Of a DNA stretch of 64,000 nt, positions 6,918 through 16,123 are shown piece after piece. Source of the DNA: an uncultured Eubacteriales bacterium (GTDB taxonomy: Bacteria > Bacillota > Clostridia > Oscillospirales > Oscillospiraceae). Both the position numbers and the translations under genes were made by a program. Under the pieces are notes generated by a model. It did no database searches, was not told the DNA's origin, and worked only from the letters and a program-made list of their open reading frames with translations. The DNA is taken from positions 25,710 to 89,709 of the forward strand of contig URHT01000005.1 in the NCBI GenBank assembly GCA_900547745.1, given 5' to 3'. Each line of letters begins with the position of its first letter. Position 1 is the first letter of the stretch.

Positions 6918-8948
6918 TCACTTCAAAAGGGTGTTCTCGCCGATGGCGGCGCCATCGTCCGTGTGGCTGAACCAGGAGTTGATGATCTCCACGGCGGCGG
7001 TGGCCAGCGCCGCGCCGCTGCCGCCCTTTTCGATGACGATGGCCACGGCGATCTCCGGATCCTCATAGGGGGCGTAGGCCACGAACACGCCGTTGGCGAT
7101 ATCGGTGCCCACCTGCGCCGAGCCGGTCTTGGCGCCGGCGGAAACCACGCAGTCCTGGAAGGCGAAGGCCACACCGCCGGAGACGGTCAGCTCGTGCATG
7201 CCCTTTGTCACGGCCTCTACCGTGGAGCCGGACATTTCGACCGTGTTCAGCGGCTCATCGTCGTAGACGTACAGCAGCCGGGAGTTATCGTACTCCTTGA
7301 CGTTTTTCAGCAGATGGGCCTGATAGTGCTCGCCGCCGCCCACCAGCGTGGCGATGTAGTTGGCCAGCTGCAGGGGGGTGAACAGGTTGTAGGACTGTCC
7401 GATGGCGGCGGTAATGGTCTGGCCGTCCGTCCACTCCCGGTTGTGGCTGTCCGCCCACTCCGGGGAGGCCAGCACGCCGCTGGAGTCGCCGATCTCAATG
7501 CCGGTGGACTGCCCCAGACCGAACTGGGAGGCGTAGCTGTCCAGCGTGCGGATACCGGTGAGCCGCCCCACCTCATAGAAGAAGTAGTTGCAGGATACGG
7601 TGATGGCCTGCGTCACGTTGATGCGCCCGTGGGTGGAGCCGCCCTGCCGGTAGACCCAGCACATGGGCTGTGGGTCGCGGTAATAGGTGTAGATACCGCG
7701 ATCCTGAATGATGGAGGACGGCGTGATGATGCCGCTCTCCAGCGCCGCCACGGCGGTACACATCTTGAAGGTGGAGCCGGGGGCGTAGGTGCCCTGCGTG
7801 GCCCGGTTGAACATGGGTAGCCGCTCGTCGGCCACCAGATCCTCGTAGTCCTCATTGAACGTGGACAGATCGTAGGTGGGGTAGCTGGCCAGCGCCAGCA
7901 CCTCGCCGCTGCCCACGCTGACCACAGCGGCCGCGCCGCCGCGCTCGTTGCTGTCCTCGTCGATCATGCCGGTAATCGTCTGGGCCAGCGCCCGCTCCAC
8001 ATCGGCCTGCAGGTCGATGTCCAGCGTCAGCGCCACGGTGCCGCCGGGCTGCGGCTCCCGTGTGTACAGCTCGCCGGTGAGCTTGCCGTCCTCGTCGGTG
8101 GTGATGAGCCGCCGGCCGTCCGTGCCCCGCAGGTACTCCTCGAAGGCCTTCTCCACGCCGTCCTTGCCCACAAGGTCGTTCATGGAGTACCCCTTGTCGG
8201 CGTAGCCCACATAGCCGGTCTTTTCGTTGCTGCTCCACTCCTCCTGCCAGATGGGCCCGATGGTGCCCAGAATGTGAGCCGCCAGCGTGGTGTTGTACAC
8301 CCGTGCGGAGGCGGTGCGGATGCTGACGCCCTCGTACCGCCCGTCGGTGATGAGGCTCAGCACCTCCGAGGAAACGTCCTCGGCAAACGTATAGCTGTCG
8401 CGGCTGTGCAGCTCGTACCGCACGCCGATGACCAGCCGCGCATCCTTCTCCGACAGGCTCTCGTCGACATGGTACAGCGCCCGCATCTCCGCGATCAGCT
8501 GCCGTCCGGCGGCGGTGGCGGTCAGCTTGTTCTTCTCCAGATATTGGGTAAAGCTCTCTGACCGGTCGTTGGTGTAGCGGAGGAAGCTGCCGGTCTGTGC
8601 AATGGGCAGCGTGTCGTTCCACGCGGTGCCCGTCTCCTGACACAGGCGGATGAGCCGCAGGATGGCGTCGTTCAGCGAAGCGTCGTCGGTAAAGCCGCTG
8701 CGATCGAACACCAGTGTGTAGGCCAGCCGGTTGGACACCAGCACCTTGCCGTTGCGGTCGGTGATGATGCCGCGGGAGGCGGGTACCACCTCGCTGGTGG
8801 CGTTGCTGGAGATGGAGCGGGCGCGGTTCTCGCTGCCGTGGAGGATCTGGGCGTCGTACAGCACCGCGCCGAACAGCAGCAGGAACGCGCCGAAAACGCC
8901 CAGCAGGATCATGACCCGCCGCTTGGCGGGATGGGGGTTCTTCATCAT
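6918..8948 (-). CDS. mrdA: Class B penicillin-binding protein 2 (elongasome transpeptidase)
   Basis: A 676-residue class B PBP. One N-terminal membrane helix (about 12-32), a pedestal domain, and a transpeptidase domain with all three active-site motifs: STFK with nucleophile S392, SCN at 452-454 and KTG at 607-609. It cross-links peptidoglycan for cell elongation together with MreC, MreD and a SEDS polymerase. It is 16 bp downstream of mreD in the zapA-mreCD operon. The ATG (MMKN) has AAGGAG upstream. No MreB or RodA is present in the window. Confidence 0.95.
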   Translation of the reverse strand: MMKNPHPAKRRVMILLGVFGAFLLLFGAVLYDAQILHGSENRARSISSNATSEVVPASRGIITDRNGKVLVSNRLAYTLVFDRSGFTDDASLNDAILRLIRLCQETGTAWNDTLPIAQTGSFLRYTNDRSESFTQYLEKNKLTATAAGRQLIAEMRALYHVDESLSEKDARLVIGVRYELHSRDSYTFAEDVSSEVLSLITDGRYEGVSIRTASARVYNTTLAAHILGTIGPIWQEEWSSNEKTGYVGYADKGYSMNDLVGKDGVEKAFEEYLRGTDGRRLITTDEDGKLTGELYTREPQPGGTVALTLDIDLQADVERALAQTITGMIDEDSNERGGAAAVVSVGSGEVLALASYPTYDLSTFNEDYEDLVADERLPMFNRATQGTYAPGSTFKMCTAVAALESGIITPSSIIQDRGIYTYYRDPQPMCWVYRQGGSTHGRINVTQAITVSCNYFFYEVGRLTGIRTLDSYASQFGLGQSTGIEIGDSSGVLASPEWADSHNREWTDGQTITAAIGQSYNLFTPLQLANYIATLVGGGEHYQAHLLKNVKEYDNSRLLYVYDDEPLNTVEMSGSTVEAVTKGMHELTVSGGVAFAFQDCVVSAGAKTGSAQVGTDIANGVFVAYAPYEDPEIAVAIVIEKGGSGAALATAAVEIINSWFSHTDDGAAIGENTLLK

Positions 8949-8964
8949 GGAAAATGTCTCCTTG

Positions 8965-9474
8965 TCACTCGCCCCGGGTCAGGCGGCAGATCCGGGAAAA
9001 GGGGAAGTGTACCAGCGGCGTTGCCGCCAGCGACAGCAGCAGCTCCTTGCCCAGCAGCATCAGTGCCGGGCCGGTGGAGATGCCCTGCTGGTACGTCAGC
9101 AGCAGGATCCGCAGAAGGCCGCACAGCAGCAGCCCCGCGGCGGACACGGCCAGCGAGCAGAACAGCCCCGCCACGATGACCTGCCCGGACAGCAGCCGCG
9201 CCAGAAACGCGCTGCCGAAAAACACCAGACAGTAGAAGCATACGAACACGCCCGTGGGCATCAGCAGGTCGCAGGCCAACCCGAAAAACAGGGCGTACAG
9301 CAGGGACTGCCCGCTGCGCTCCAGCGTCACGGGGATCAGCGCCAGCGCCGGCAGCAGGAATGGGTGTACGCCGCCGACACGGATGTACACCAGCACCATG
9401 TCCTGCACCGCCAGCAGGGCCAGCGCGCACAGTCCGTACAATATCCACTTTCGCACCATGGTGCGTCGCGTCAT
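8965..9474 (-). CDS. mreD: Rod shape-determining membrane protein MreD
   Basis: A 169-residue hydrophobic protein with about five membrane helices, in the invariant mreC-mreD-pbp2 order. MreD is poorly conserved in sequence, and the call rests on hydrophobicity, length and context. The start is the ATG giving MTRRTMVRKW, 19 bp after mreC, with AAAGGA upstream; the frame stays open further 5' but that part overlaps mreC. It forms part of the elongasome scaffold. Confidence 0.9.
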   Translation of the reverse strand: MTRRTMVRKWILYGLCALALLAVQDMVLVYIRVGGVHPFLLPALALIPVTLERSGQSLLYALFFGLACDLLMPTGVFVCFYCLVFFGSAFLARLLSGQVIVAGLFCSLAVSAAGLLLCGLLRILLLTYQQGISTGPALMLLGKELLLSLAATPLVHFPFSRICRLTRGE

Positions 9475-9493
9475 AGCAGTTCCTTTCCCGCGG

Positions 9494-10333
9494 TCACTCC
9501 ACCACGTCGAAATCCGTAATGATATACAGGTCGGTGAGGGCGTCCGGATCACACCGGGGCGTCAGCACCGCGTAACGGGCCAGACCGCCGTCGTCGGTGC
9601 GCACCTCCTCCACGGAGCCGATGGGCAGCCCGGAGGGGTAGTAGCCCCCCAGCCCGGAGGTCACCACCAGATCGCCCTTAATTAGAGTGGAGGAATCCGG
9701 CAGATAGCTGAGCTTCAGCTTACCCTCCGTCATCAGGGACAGGTCGCCGGCGGCGATGGCCGTCTCCTCCGTGCGGAACACCATGGCGCCCAGCTGGGAT
9801 CCGGTGTCCAGTATGGTGGTGAGACGGCACCAGTTCAGACCCACCTCCGTCACCACGCCCACCAGATTGCCGTAGCAGTCCACGGCGCAGTCGCTCTCCG
9901 CCACACCGTGGCGGCTGCCCCGGTTCAGCACCAGTGTGCTCGACCAGTTGGACACGTCCCGCTGGGTGATGCGAGCCGCCTCAAACACCAGATCAGACCG
10001 CTGCGCCCGGAGATCCAGCAGCTCCCGCAGGCGCTGGTTCTCCTCGGCGGCGGGCTGCGCCGTGCGCAGCTCCTGCCGCAGCTGGGCGTTCTCCTGCCGC
10101 AGCGCCTCGTTCTCCGCCTGCAGCTCCTCGATGCTGGCGAAATGGTCGCCAATGCCGCCGACCCACTCCACCACCGCCGAGCCCGCCGCCCGGAAGGGCG
10201 ACGCGATGACGCCCAGCGCGTTGTGCAGCAGACTGGTGCCGGAGCCCAGAGCCGAGATAATGCACAGCACCACGGCAATGAGGGCGGCCCCGGCCAGCAG
10301 CCAGATACCGGTTTTCGTAAAAAATCGTTTCAT
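9494..10333 (-). CDS. mreC: Rod shape-determining protein MreC
   Basis: A 279-residue protein with an N-terminal membrane helix (about 11-31), a Glu/Gln/Leu-rich coiled coil (about 66-105) and the beta-barrel MreC domain with the NRGSRHGV and VVTSGLGGYYPSGLPIG segments. It bridges MreB/MreD and PBP2 on the outer face of the membrane and activates wall synthesis. It lies 13 bp after maf. Confidence 0.96.
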   Translation of the reverse strand: MKRFFTKTGIWLLAGAALIAVVLCIISALGSGTSLLHNALGVIASPFRAAGSAVVEWVGGIGDHFASIEELQAENEALRQENAQLRQELRTAQPAAEENQRLRELLDLRAQRSDLVFEAARITQRDVSNWSSTLVLNRGSRHGVAESDCAVDCYGNLVGVVTEVGLNWCRLTTILDTGSQLGAMVFRTEETAIAAGDLSLMTEGKLKLSYLPDSSTLIKGDLVVTSGLGGYYPSGLPIGSVEEVRTDDGGLARYAVLTPRCDPDALTDLYIITDFDVVE

Positions 10334-10346
10334 CCGTTGTTTCCTC

Positions 10347-10919
10347 TCAGCCCAGCAGCGTGATGCCGAAATCCGCCAGCATACGGCTCAGCAGCAGCAC
10401 CGGCAGGCCCATCACGTTGAAAAAGTCGCCGTCGATGCGCTCCACCAGCAGCGCGCCCTGGCCCTGTACGCCGTAGGCGCCCGCCTTGTCCATCGGCTCG
10501 CCTCCGGCGATGTAGGCCCGCAGCTCCGTTTCCGACGCGGGGCGGAAATAGACATCCGTGGACTGGGCGCGGGTCAGCAGCTTTTCGCCCTGCCGCACCG
10601 TCACGCCGGTGCATACGGTGTGGTGACGCCCCTGCAGCGCCGTCAGCATGGCCAGCGCCTCCGTCTCGTCGGCGGGCTTGCCCAGCTTTTTGTCGTCCAG
10701 AAACACCATGGTGTCGGCGGTGATGACGATCTCATCCGCCTCCGACGGCACCGCCTGAGACTTCTCCCGGGAGATGTAGCACACGATCTCCTGCGGCGTC
10801 AGGCCGTCGGGGAACCACTCCTCCACATGAGGCACGCGGACGGTGAAATCGCGGATGCCTATCCGCTGCAAAAGCTCCTGCCGCCGGGGAGAGCCGGAGG
10901 CCAGTACGATCCTTGCCAT
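10347..10919 (-). CDS. maf: Maf-family nucleotide pyrophosphatase
   Basis: A 190-residue Maf/YhdE-like protein. The ASGSPRRQELL segment at residues 6-16 and the ITADTMV stretch are family hallmarks. Maf proteins hydrolyse dTTP, UTP or modified nucleotides and are linked to septum inhibition in B. subtilis. The ATG at 10919 has GGTGA just upstream; an in-frame GTG at 10928 overlapping the dut stop is an alternative. The gene sits between dut and mreC, as in many Bacillota. It pairs with dut as a second house-cleaning enzyme. Confidence 0.93.
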   Translation of the reverse strand: MARIVLASGSPRRQELLQRIGIRDFTVRVPHVEEWFPDGLTPQEIVCYISREKSQAVPSEADEIVITADTMVFLDDKKLGKPADETEALAMLTALQGRHHTVCTGVTVRQGEKLLTRAQSTDVYFRPASETELRAYIAGGEPMDKAGAYGVQGQGALLVERIDGDFFNVMGLPVLLLSRMLADFGITLLG

Positions 10920-10924
10920 ACCGC

Positions 10925-11374
10925 TCACCGCCCCGTGGAGCCGAAGCCGCCGTCGCCCCGCTCCGTCTCATCCAGCTCCGTCACCGGCACGACGGTGGGC
11001 TGCACCACCGGCGTCACCATCAGCTGGGCGATGCGGTCGCCGGGCCGGACGGTGTAAGGGCTGCCGCCCAGATTCACCAGACCCACGCCGATCTCACCGC
11101 GATAGTCGCTGTCGATGACGCCCACGCCGTTGGCGAGGCACACGCCCTGCCTGATGCCCAGCCCGCTGCGGGCGAACACCAGCGCCACATAGTCTGCCGA
11201 GGGCAGGGCGATGGCGATGCCGGTGGGGATGAGCTGCCGCTCCCCGGCGGCCAGCGTCACCGGCTGGTCGATGCAGGCGCACAGATCCATGCACGCCGCC
11301 CCCGCCGTGGCAAAGCGGGGCAGGGGGATGTCCGTCCCGATTTTGGGGGACAGGGCCTTGATCTTCAACTCCAT
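10925..11374 (-). CDS. dut: Deoxyuridine 5'-triphosphate nucleotidohydrolase (dUTPase)
   Basis: A 149-residue trimeric-type dUTPase. Motif 3 GVGVIDSDYRGE with the catalytic Asp is intact, and the C-terminal motif 5 GDGGFGSTGR (140-149) that closes over the active site is complete. It hydrolyses dUTP to dUMP and keeps uracil out of DNA. It lies 66 bp downstream of the U32 peptidase gene in the same operon; that AT-rich gap may hold a secondary promoter but none is convincing. Confidence 0.96.
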   Translation of the reverse strand: MELKIKALSPKIGTDIPLPRFATAGAACMDLCACIDQPVTLAAGERQLIPTGIAIALPSADYVALVFARSGLGIRQGVCLANGVGVIDSDYRGEIGVGLVNLGGSPYTVRPGDRIAQLMVTPVVQPTVVPVTELDETERGDGGFGSTGR

Positions 11375-11440
11375 AGAAACACCTTTTTCTGCAAAAAATA
11401 AAAACTATCCGTATAATATGGCGGCGGTTATACGCAACGT

Positions 11441-13582
11441 TTATTCAACGCCCCGGTAAAACAGCCCCCGCGTCAGGTCGTCCGGCGACCAATCGCCGCC
11501 GCCTTGGTATCTTCGCAGCACGACGGCGCACTGCTCCGGCGTCTCCGTGGTGAACCGCAGCCGGCCGTAGGTCAGGCCGCAGCGCCGCATCTCCGGCTTG
11601 TCGGCCAGAAACAGCGTCCGGCTGTTCTGTATCTCGCACCGGCAGCCGTAGATGCAGGTCACGGGGAACTGCGCGCCGGTGCGGTCGGTGAGGACGCTGC
11701 CCGCCCCGTGGGTACAGCCCGTGCCGCAGCGGGTGACGCAGTTTTCCGTCACCATTAGCGGCAGACGGCCGTAGACGATGGCCTCGCAGGGCAGGTGCTT
11801 CTTCAGATCGCGGATCTGCTGCCACCGCAGCTCAAAGGACACGGCGGCGGAGTCCAGCCCCTGCTCCCGCCAGAACAGCAGGGCGCGGGAGTTGAAAATG
11901 TTCAGTCCGCAGTCGCCCCGCAGCGTCCGGCCCAGCCCCCGCACGATAGGCAGGTGGCCCAGATTGCCTATGCTGACGGAGGACGCCTCCGGGTGCCGCT
12001 CCAGCAGCTGCCGCAGCGGCGTCTCGTCCGCCGTCCGGAACACGCGGGGCAGCACGGCGCACAGCTCCGTTCCACCCCAGTCCAGACCGGCGTCCAGCCG
12101 CTCCAGCTCCTCGATGGGGACGTATACGACGGCGGGCTTCTCCGCCAGCAGCGCTGCCGTGACCTGCTCCGCTTTCAGCACGGAGCAGGTGAAGCCCATG
12201 TCCGCGGGGGGCTCCGGGGCTTCGGGCAGCGCCGCCGCCTCCAGCACCCGCCGGACGTGGGGGTCGCGGCCCTGCCGCAGTTCCTCCTTCTGCCAGGGAC
12301 TCATCCGACGCAGGAACCAGTCCTGCTCCAGCCGCTGTTTCAGTTCCTCCAGCGCGTCCCGCCGCAGGCCGTTGATGACGCTGGCCGGCAGCATCAGGCC
12401 GTCGTCCAGCTCCGCGCGGAACTGCTCCACCGTGAACACGGTGCCGCCGGTCTTACTCAGCCGCTCCCGCAGCTCCTCGGCGGTCAGGGCGCGGCTGCGG
12501 GCCGTCTCCGGCACCGGGCCCTGCGCCCATACGTTCATCAGACCGTTGTTGCTCTGGCAGCCCACTGCCAGCGACACCGGCTTGCCCGCCTGCACCCGGA
12601 TGGCCAGAGACACCGGTATCCTCCGGTTCTCCCGCCCGTTTTCGTACTGCTCCCGCACCTCGGTGAACAGCTCCTTCGGCTCCGGCGCGTTCTCCGGACG
12701 GATACCGAACATCTGGGGGCCTTTTTTGTCCAGCCAGTACCCGTCGGTGAAGCCGCTGCGGGAGAACGCCTGCTCCAGCCGGCGGCTTTCCTCCGCCGTG
12801 GGGCGGCGCTTTTCGTCCATGAGCCGCCGGTAGATGCCGGTGACCACCGCCACATATTCCGGCCGCTTCATGCGGCCCTCCAGCTTGAGACAATCCACGC
12901 CTATCTCGTCCATCTCCGCCAGGTACGCGGACAGGTTGGCATCCTTCAGGCTCAGGGGATGCCCGCCCCGGCAGGGGCCGTCCACACCGTAGGGCAGGCG
13001 GCAGGGCTGGGCGCAGGCGCCCCGGTTGCCGCTGCGCTCGCCTACCACGGCGCTCATCTCGCACTGGCCGGAGTAGCACATGCACAGCGCACCGTGGACG
13101 AATATTTCGATCTCAGCAGGACATCCGGCGCAGATCTCCCGCACCTCATCCCGGCTCAGCTCCCGTGCCAGCACCACCCGTTCCATGCCCAGTGCGGCGG
13201 CCTCGTTGGCGCCGCCCAGCGTGAACAGGCTCATCTGGGTGCTGGCGTGGAGAGGCACGTCCGGCACGATCTCCCGTGCCAGCGTCAGAAGTCCCCAGTC
13301 CTGCACCAGTATGGCATCCACACCCATGGCGCAGGCTTTTTTCAGGGCGTCTGCGGCCTGCGCCAGCTCCCGGTCGGTCAGCAGGGTGTTCAGCGTCAGA
13401 AAGACCCTGACGCCCCGTAAATGGCAATAGGCCACCGCCGACGCAAACTCCTCGTCGGTAAAGTTTTTGGCGCTGCGCCGCGCATTGAACGCGCCAAAGC
13501 CCATATATACCGCGTCCGCGCCGGTCTGGACGGCGGCAACAAGGGAGTCAAAGCCGCCGGCGGGGGAGAGAAGCTCCATCAT
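11441..13582 (-). CDS. Peptidase U32 family protein (large form, with C-terminal extension)
   Basis: A 713-residue U32 protein. The N-terminal half carries the U32 core: ELLSPAGGFDSL near the start, EIFVHGALCMCYSGQC at about 165-180 and the RGACAQPCRLPY signature. The Cys pattern suggests Fe-S binding as in the RlhA/TrhP relatives that hydroxylate RNA together with prephenate; a protease role is not established. The C-terminal half is the extension found in the YhbU/DUF3656-type long members. The start ATG at 13582 overlaps the zapA stop (ATGATG). The frame remains open to 13945 but that part is antisense-like shadow of zapA. Confidence 0.9.
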   Translation of the reverse strand: MMELLSPAGGFDSLVAAVQTGADAVYMGFGAFNARRSAKNFTDEEFASAVAYCHLRGVRVFLTLNTLLTDRELAQAADALKKACAMGVDAILVQDWGLLTLAREIVPDVPLHASTQMSLFTLGGANEAAALGMERVVLARELSRDEVREICAGCPAEIEIFVHGALCMCYSGQCEMSAVVGERSGNRGACAQPCRLPYGVDGPCRGGHPLSLKDANLSAYLAEMDEIGVDCLKLEGRMKRPEYVAVVTGIYRRLMDEKRRPTAEESRRLEQAFSRSGFTDGYWLDKKGPQMFGIRPENAPEPKELFTEVREQYENGRENRRIPVSLAIRVQAGKPVSLAVGCQSNNGLMNVWAQGPVPETARSRALTAEELRERLSKTGGTVFTVEQFRAELDDGLMLPASVINGLRRDALEELKQRLEQDWFLRRMSPWQKEELRQGRDPHVRRVLEAAALPEAPEPPADMGFTCSVLKAEQVTAALLAEKPAVVYVPIEELERLDAGLDWGGTELCAVLPRVFRTADETPLRQLLERHPEASSVSIGNLGHLPIVRGLGRTLRGDCGLNIFNSRALLFWREQGLDSAAVSFELRWQQIRDLKKHLPCEAIVYGRLPLMVTENCVTRCGTGCTHGAGSVLTDRTGAQFPVTCIYGCRCEIQNSRTLFLADKPEMRRCGLTYGRLRFTTETPEQCAVVLRRYQGGGDWSPDDLTRGLFYRGVE

Positions 13583-13896
13583 CCCTTGCGGTTCTGCTGG
13601 GACTGCAGCTTGCGCCGCAGCTCGGCGGCCTCGTTCTTGGCGCGGCCGGCCTCGTCCAGATAGGTCTTCAGCTGACGGCGCAGATTGTCGGCGTTCTCCT
13701 GCGCCTTGCACAGCTCGTCCGCCAGATTCACGGCGGCCAGCACGGCGGCGTTGTCCCGGCTCATGTGGGCGGCGTCCATCAGCTGGCGCATCTCGCCGTC
13801 CACCATGGCGCCCACCTTCTCCATGTAGGCCGCGTCCTCCTCCGCCACCAGCGTATACTCCGTGCCGCAGATGGTCATCGTTACCCGATTCGCCAT
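13579..13896 (-). CDS. zapA: Cell division protein ZapA
   Basis: A 105-residue protein. The N-terminal MTICGTEYTLVAEED fold and the long C-terminal coiled coil rich in Glu, Lys and Gln fit ZapA. It cross-links FtsZ filaments and promotes Z-ring assembly. The start ATG has a strong AGGAGG, and a promoter with a perfect TATAAT lies 50-80 bp upstream. It is the first gene of the operon that runs on to mreC, mreD and PBP2, which links septation and elongation in one transcript. Confidence 0.92.
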   Translation of the reverse strand: MANRVTMTICGTEYTLVAEEDAAYMEKVGAMVDGEMRQLMDAAHMSRDNAAVLAAVNLADELCKAQENADNLRRQLKTYLDEAGRAKNEAAELRRKLQSQQNRKG

Positions 13897-13947
13897 AGTC
13901 AACCTCCTCTGTATATCCGTAAAAATAGAGATGCTTATACAGCATCC

Positions 13948-13975
13948 ATTATAGCACAATTTCCCGGCGTGGAAA
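13948..13975 (-). promoter_or_regulatory. Promoter of the zapA-mreCD-pbp2 operon
   Basis: Minus strand TTTCCA (13970-13975) and a perfect TATAAT (13948-13953), 16-bp spacer. Confidence 0.65.
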
Positions 13976-14024
13976 GCCTATTTTGGCGAAAAGCGGAAAT
14001 TTGTAAAAATGTGACCGCCCCCGC

Positions 14025-14053
14025 TTTACGCCGCTCCACTTTTCATGTAAAAT
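14025..14053 (+). promoter_or_regulatory. Promoter of dnaD-dnaI
   Basis: TTTACG (14025-14030) and TAAAAT (14048-14053) with a 17-bp spacer, 31 bp upstream of the dnaD ATG. Confidence 0.5.
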
Positions 14054-14084
14054 AGGGACACTGACGAAAAAGGAGGCCCTGTCC

Positions 14085-15008
14085 ATGAGCGGTTATATCC
14101 TCCGGGGCGGACAAGAGAATATCACGCTGCCCGCCGCCGCGGCGGAGAGCCTGCTCAAGCGGGGCGACGGCGACGCGGCCCTGCTGTATCTGGCGCTGCA
14201 GCGGTTCGGCCGGGGCGTCACGCCGGAGGAGCTGGAGCGCGTGCTGCCCACCATGAGCCGCCTGCGCATGGACGCGGCGGAGGGCGTGCTGCAGGAGCTG
14301 GGGCTCCTGCCCCGTCCCCAGCAGCCCCGCCCCGAGCCGGCGGAGGAAAGAGCCGTCTACTCCACGGAGGACATTTCGGCCCTGCTGACGGACAACGAGG
14401 GCTTCCGCCTGCTGATCCCACAGGCGGAGCAGCAGCTGGGTAAAAAGCTGCGCACCGCCGACCTGCAGATACTGGCGGGGCTGTACGACGATCTGGGCCT
14501 GCCGGCGGACGTGATCTATCTGCTGCTGTGCCACTGTGTGGAGCGCGCCAAGGCCCAGTGGGGCGAGGGGCGCCGTCCCACCATGCGGCAGGTGGAGAAG
14601 GAGGGCTACCACTGGGCGCAGATGGGGCTTTTCGATCAGGTCAGCGCCGCCGCCTACCTGCGGACGTGGAGCCGCCGCCGCCAGAAGATGGGGGCGTACA
14701 TGCAGGCGCTGCACCTGCCTGACCGACCGCCGGTGGAGGCGGAGAGCCGCTACATCGCAGACTGGATGGACATGGGCTTCCCGCCGGAGACGGTGGCCAT
14801 GGCCTACGAGCGGACGGTGTTTTACAAGAAGGACATGAACTGGCGCTATCTCAACGGCATCCTGCGCCGCTGGCATGACAGCGGATGGCACACGCCCCAG
14901 CAGGTGGAGCGGGGCGAGGCGCGCAAGCCGTCCCCCACGCCGCCGCAGGAGAGCGGCGACACCGGCGGCCAGCAGAATGCGTGGATGCGCCGGTATATCA
15001 AGAGGTGA
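14085..15008 (+). CDS. DnaD/DnaB-domain replication initiation protein
   Basis: A 307-residue protein. The N-terminal region (about 1-75) is winged-helix-like, the middle (about 90-170) and a second C-terminal DnaD-type domain around 185-265 end in the family-typical YERTVFYKKDMNWRYLNGIL segment. The last 40 residues are Pro/Glu/Gly-rich linker ending in Lys-Arg. DnaD-type proteins remodel origin DNA and help load helicase. It sits 4 bp upstream of the ATPase loader gene, and the pair corresponds to the DnaD/DnaB plus DnaI functions of B. subtilis. AAGGAGG precedes the ATG. Confidence 0.9.
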   Translation: MSGYILRGGQENITLPAAAAESLLKRGDGDAALLYLALQRFGRGVTPEELERVLPTMSRLRMDAAEGVLQELGLLPRPQQPRPEPAEERAVYSTEDISALLTDNEGFRLLIPQAEQQLGKKLRTADLQILAGLYDDLGLPADVIYLLLCHCVERAKAQWGEGRRPTMRQVEKEGYHWAQMGLFDQVSAAAYLRTWSRRRQKMGAYMQALHLPDRPPVEAESRYIADWMDMGFPPETVAMAYERTVFYKKDMNWRYLNGILRRWHDSGWHTPQQVERGEARKPSPTPPQESGDTGGQQNAWMRRYIKR

Positions 15009-15012
15009 CGAT

Positions 15013-16002
15013 ATGGCATACGACGGCAGGATCATGCAGCGGGCGCTGGCCCGCTTTGACGAGGACAAGCAGCGCCGCGGGGCCCAGCTGGAGCAGCGGC
15101 GGCGCACGGCCTACGCCCGCGCTCCCCGGCTGGCGGAGATCGACACGGAGCTGCGGGGCACCATGAGCCGCATCATCTCCTCCGCGCTGGCCCGGGGCAC
15201 TGACCCGCTGCCCGCGATCCGGGTGCTGCGGGACGAGAATCTCCAGCTCCAGCGGGAGCGGGTGCAGCTGCTGGCGTCGCTGGGCTATCCGGCGGACTGG
15301 TTGGAGGAGAAGCCGGCCTGCACCCAGTGCGGTGACACCGGCTATGTGCAGGGCGGCGTGTGCCCGTGCCTGCGGGCGTACTACGCCCGTGAGCAGCTGG
15401 CGGAGCTGTCCCGCCTGCTGCCTCTGGGGGAGGACAGCTTCGAGACGTTCAGCTTTGACTGGTACGACAGCACGGTGCAGCCTGCCTTCGGTGTGTCGCC
15501 CCGTGAGAATATGGAGCGCAATTTTGACGTCTGCCGGGACTACGCCTATCAGTTCGACCGGGGCGGCGGCAATCTGCTGCTGTCCGGCGGCACGGGGCTG
15601 GGCAAGACGTTCCTCTCCGCCTGCATCGCCCGGGTGGTCAGCGAGAACGGCTTTTCCGTGGTGTACGACACCGCTGCCAGCGTGTTCAGCCGGTTCGAGG
15701 ACGCCAAGTTCCGCCGGGACGACGGCGGCAGCGAGGACGCCGACCGCTGCATGAAGTGCGACCTGCTGATCCTGGACGATCTGGGCACGGAGATGACCAC
15801 CGCCTTTGTCCAGAGCGCCCTGTACCAGATCGTCAACGGGCGGCTGATGGAGAAGCGCGCCACCATCATCAGCACCAATCTGGCCCCGGAGGAGATCGGC
15901 AGCCGCTACGGCCGGTCGGTGCTGTCCCGGCTGGAGGGGGACTACGAGATCCTGCCCTTTTTCGGGGAGGATATCCGCCGCCTGAAGCGAGAGCGGCAGT
16001 AA
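15013..16002 (+). CDS. DnaI/DnaC-like helicase loader ATPase
   Basis: A 329-residue AAA+ protein. A coiled-coil N-terminus (1-95) precedes a zinc-binding segment with C103, C106, C117 and C119 in the pattern CxxCGDTGYV...CxC, as in DnaI. Walker A SGGTGLGKT is at 191-199 and Walker B LLILDDLG at 251-258. It loads the replicative helicase at the origin. I chose the ATG at 15013 because the upstream part of the open frame overlaps dnaD; a GAGGTGA motif precedes it. A strong terminator follows at 16021. Confidence 0.93.
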   Translation: MAYDGRIMQRALARFDEDKQRRGAQLEQRRRTAYARAPRLAEIDTELRGTMSRIISSALARGTDPLPAIRVLRDENLQLQRERVQLLASLGYPADWLEEKPACTQCGDTGYVQGGVCPCLRAYYAREQLAELSRLLPLGEDSFETFSFDWYDSTVQPAFGVSPRENMERNFDVCRDYAYQFDRGGGNLLLSGGTGLGKTFLSACIARVVSENGFSVVYDTAASVFSRFEDAKFRRDDGGSEDADRCMKCDLLILDDLGTEMTTAFVQSALYQIVNGRLMEKRATIISTNLAPEEIGSRYGRSVLSRLEGDYEILPFFGEDIRRLKRERQ

Positions 16003-16020
16003 AACCTGTAAATATTGCGT

Positions 16021-16049
16021 AAAAAAGACGCCTGCTTGGCGTCTTTTTT
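16021..16049. terminator. Bidirectional intrinsic terminator after the dnaI-like gene
   Basis: An A6 run, GACGCC/GGCGTC stem with TGCTT loop, then T6. Confidence 0.9.
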
Positions 16050-16123
16050 AAATTTCCCGACACTTTCTGCCCCTTTTCGCACCGCCGGCGCCGTACAATG
16101 GTGCCAAAGGAGGGGGGAAAACC

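Noticed and set aside
13583..13945. An N-terminal extension of the U32 peptidase frame
   Set aside because: The extra residues are Gly/Arg-rich, lie over zapA in another frame and have no ribosome-binding site. The ATG at 13582 fits the family start.
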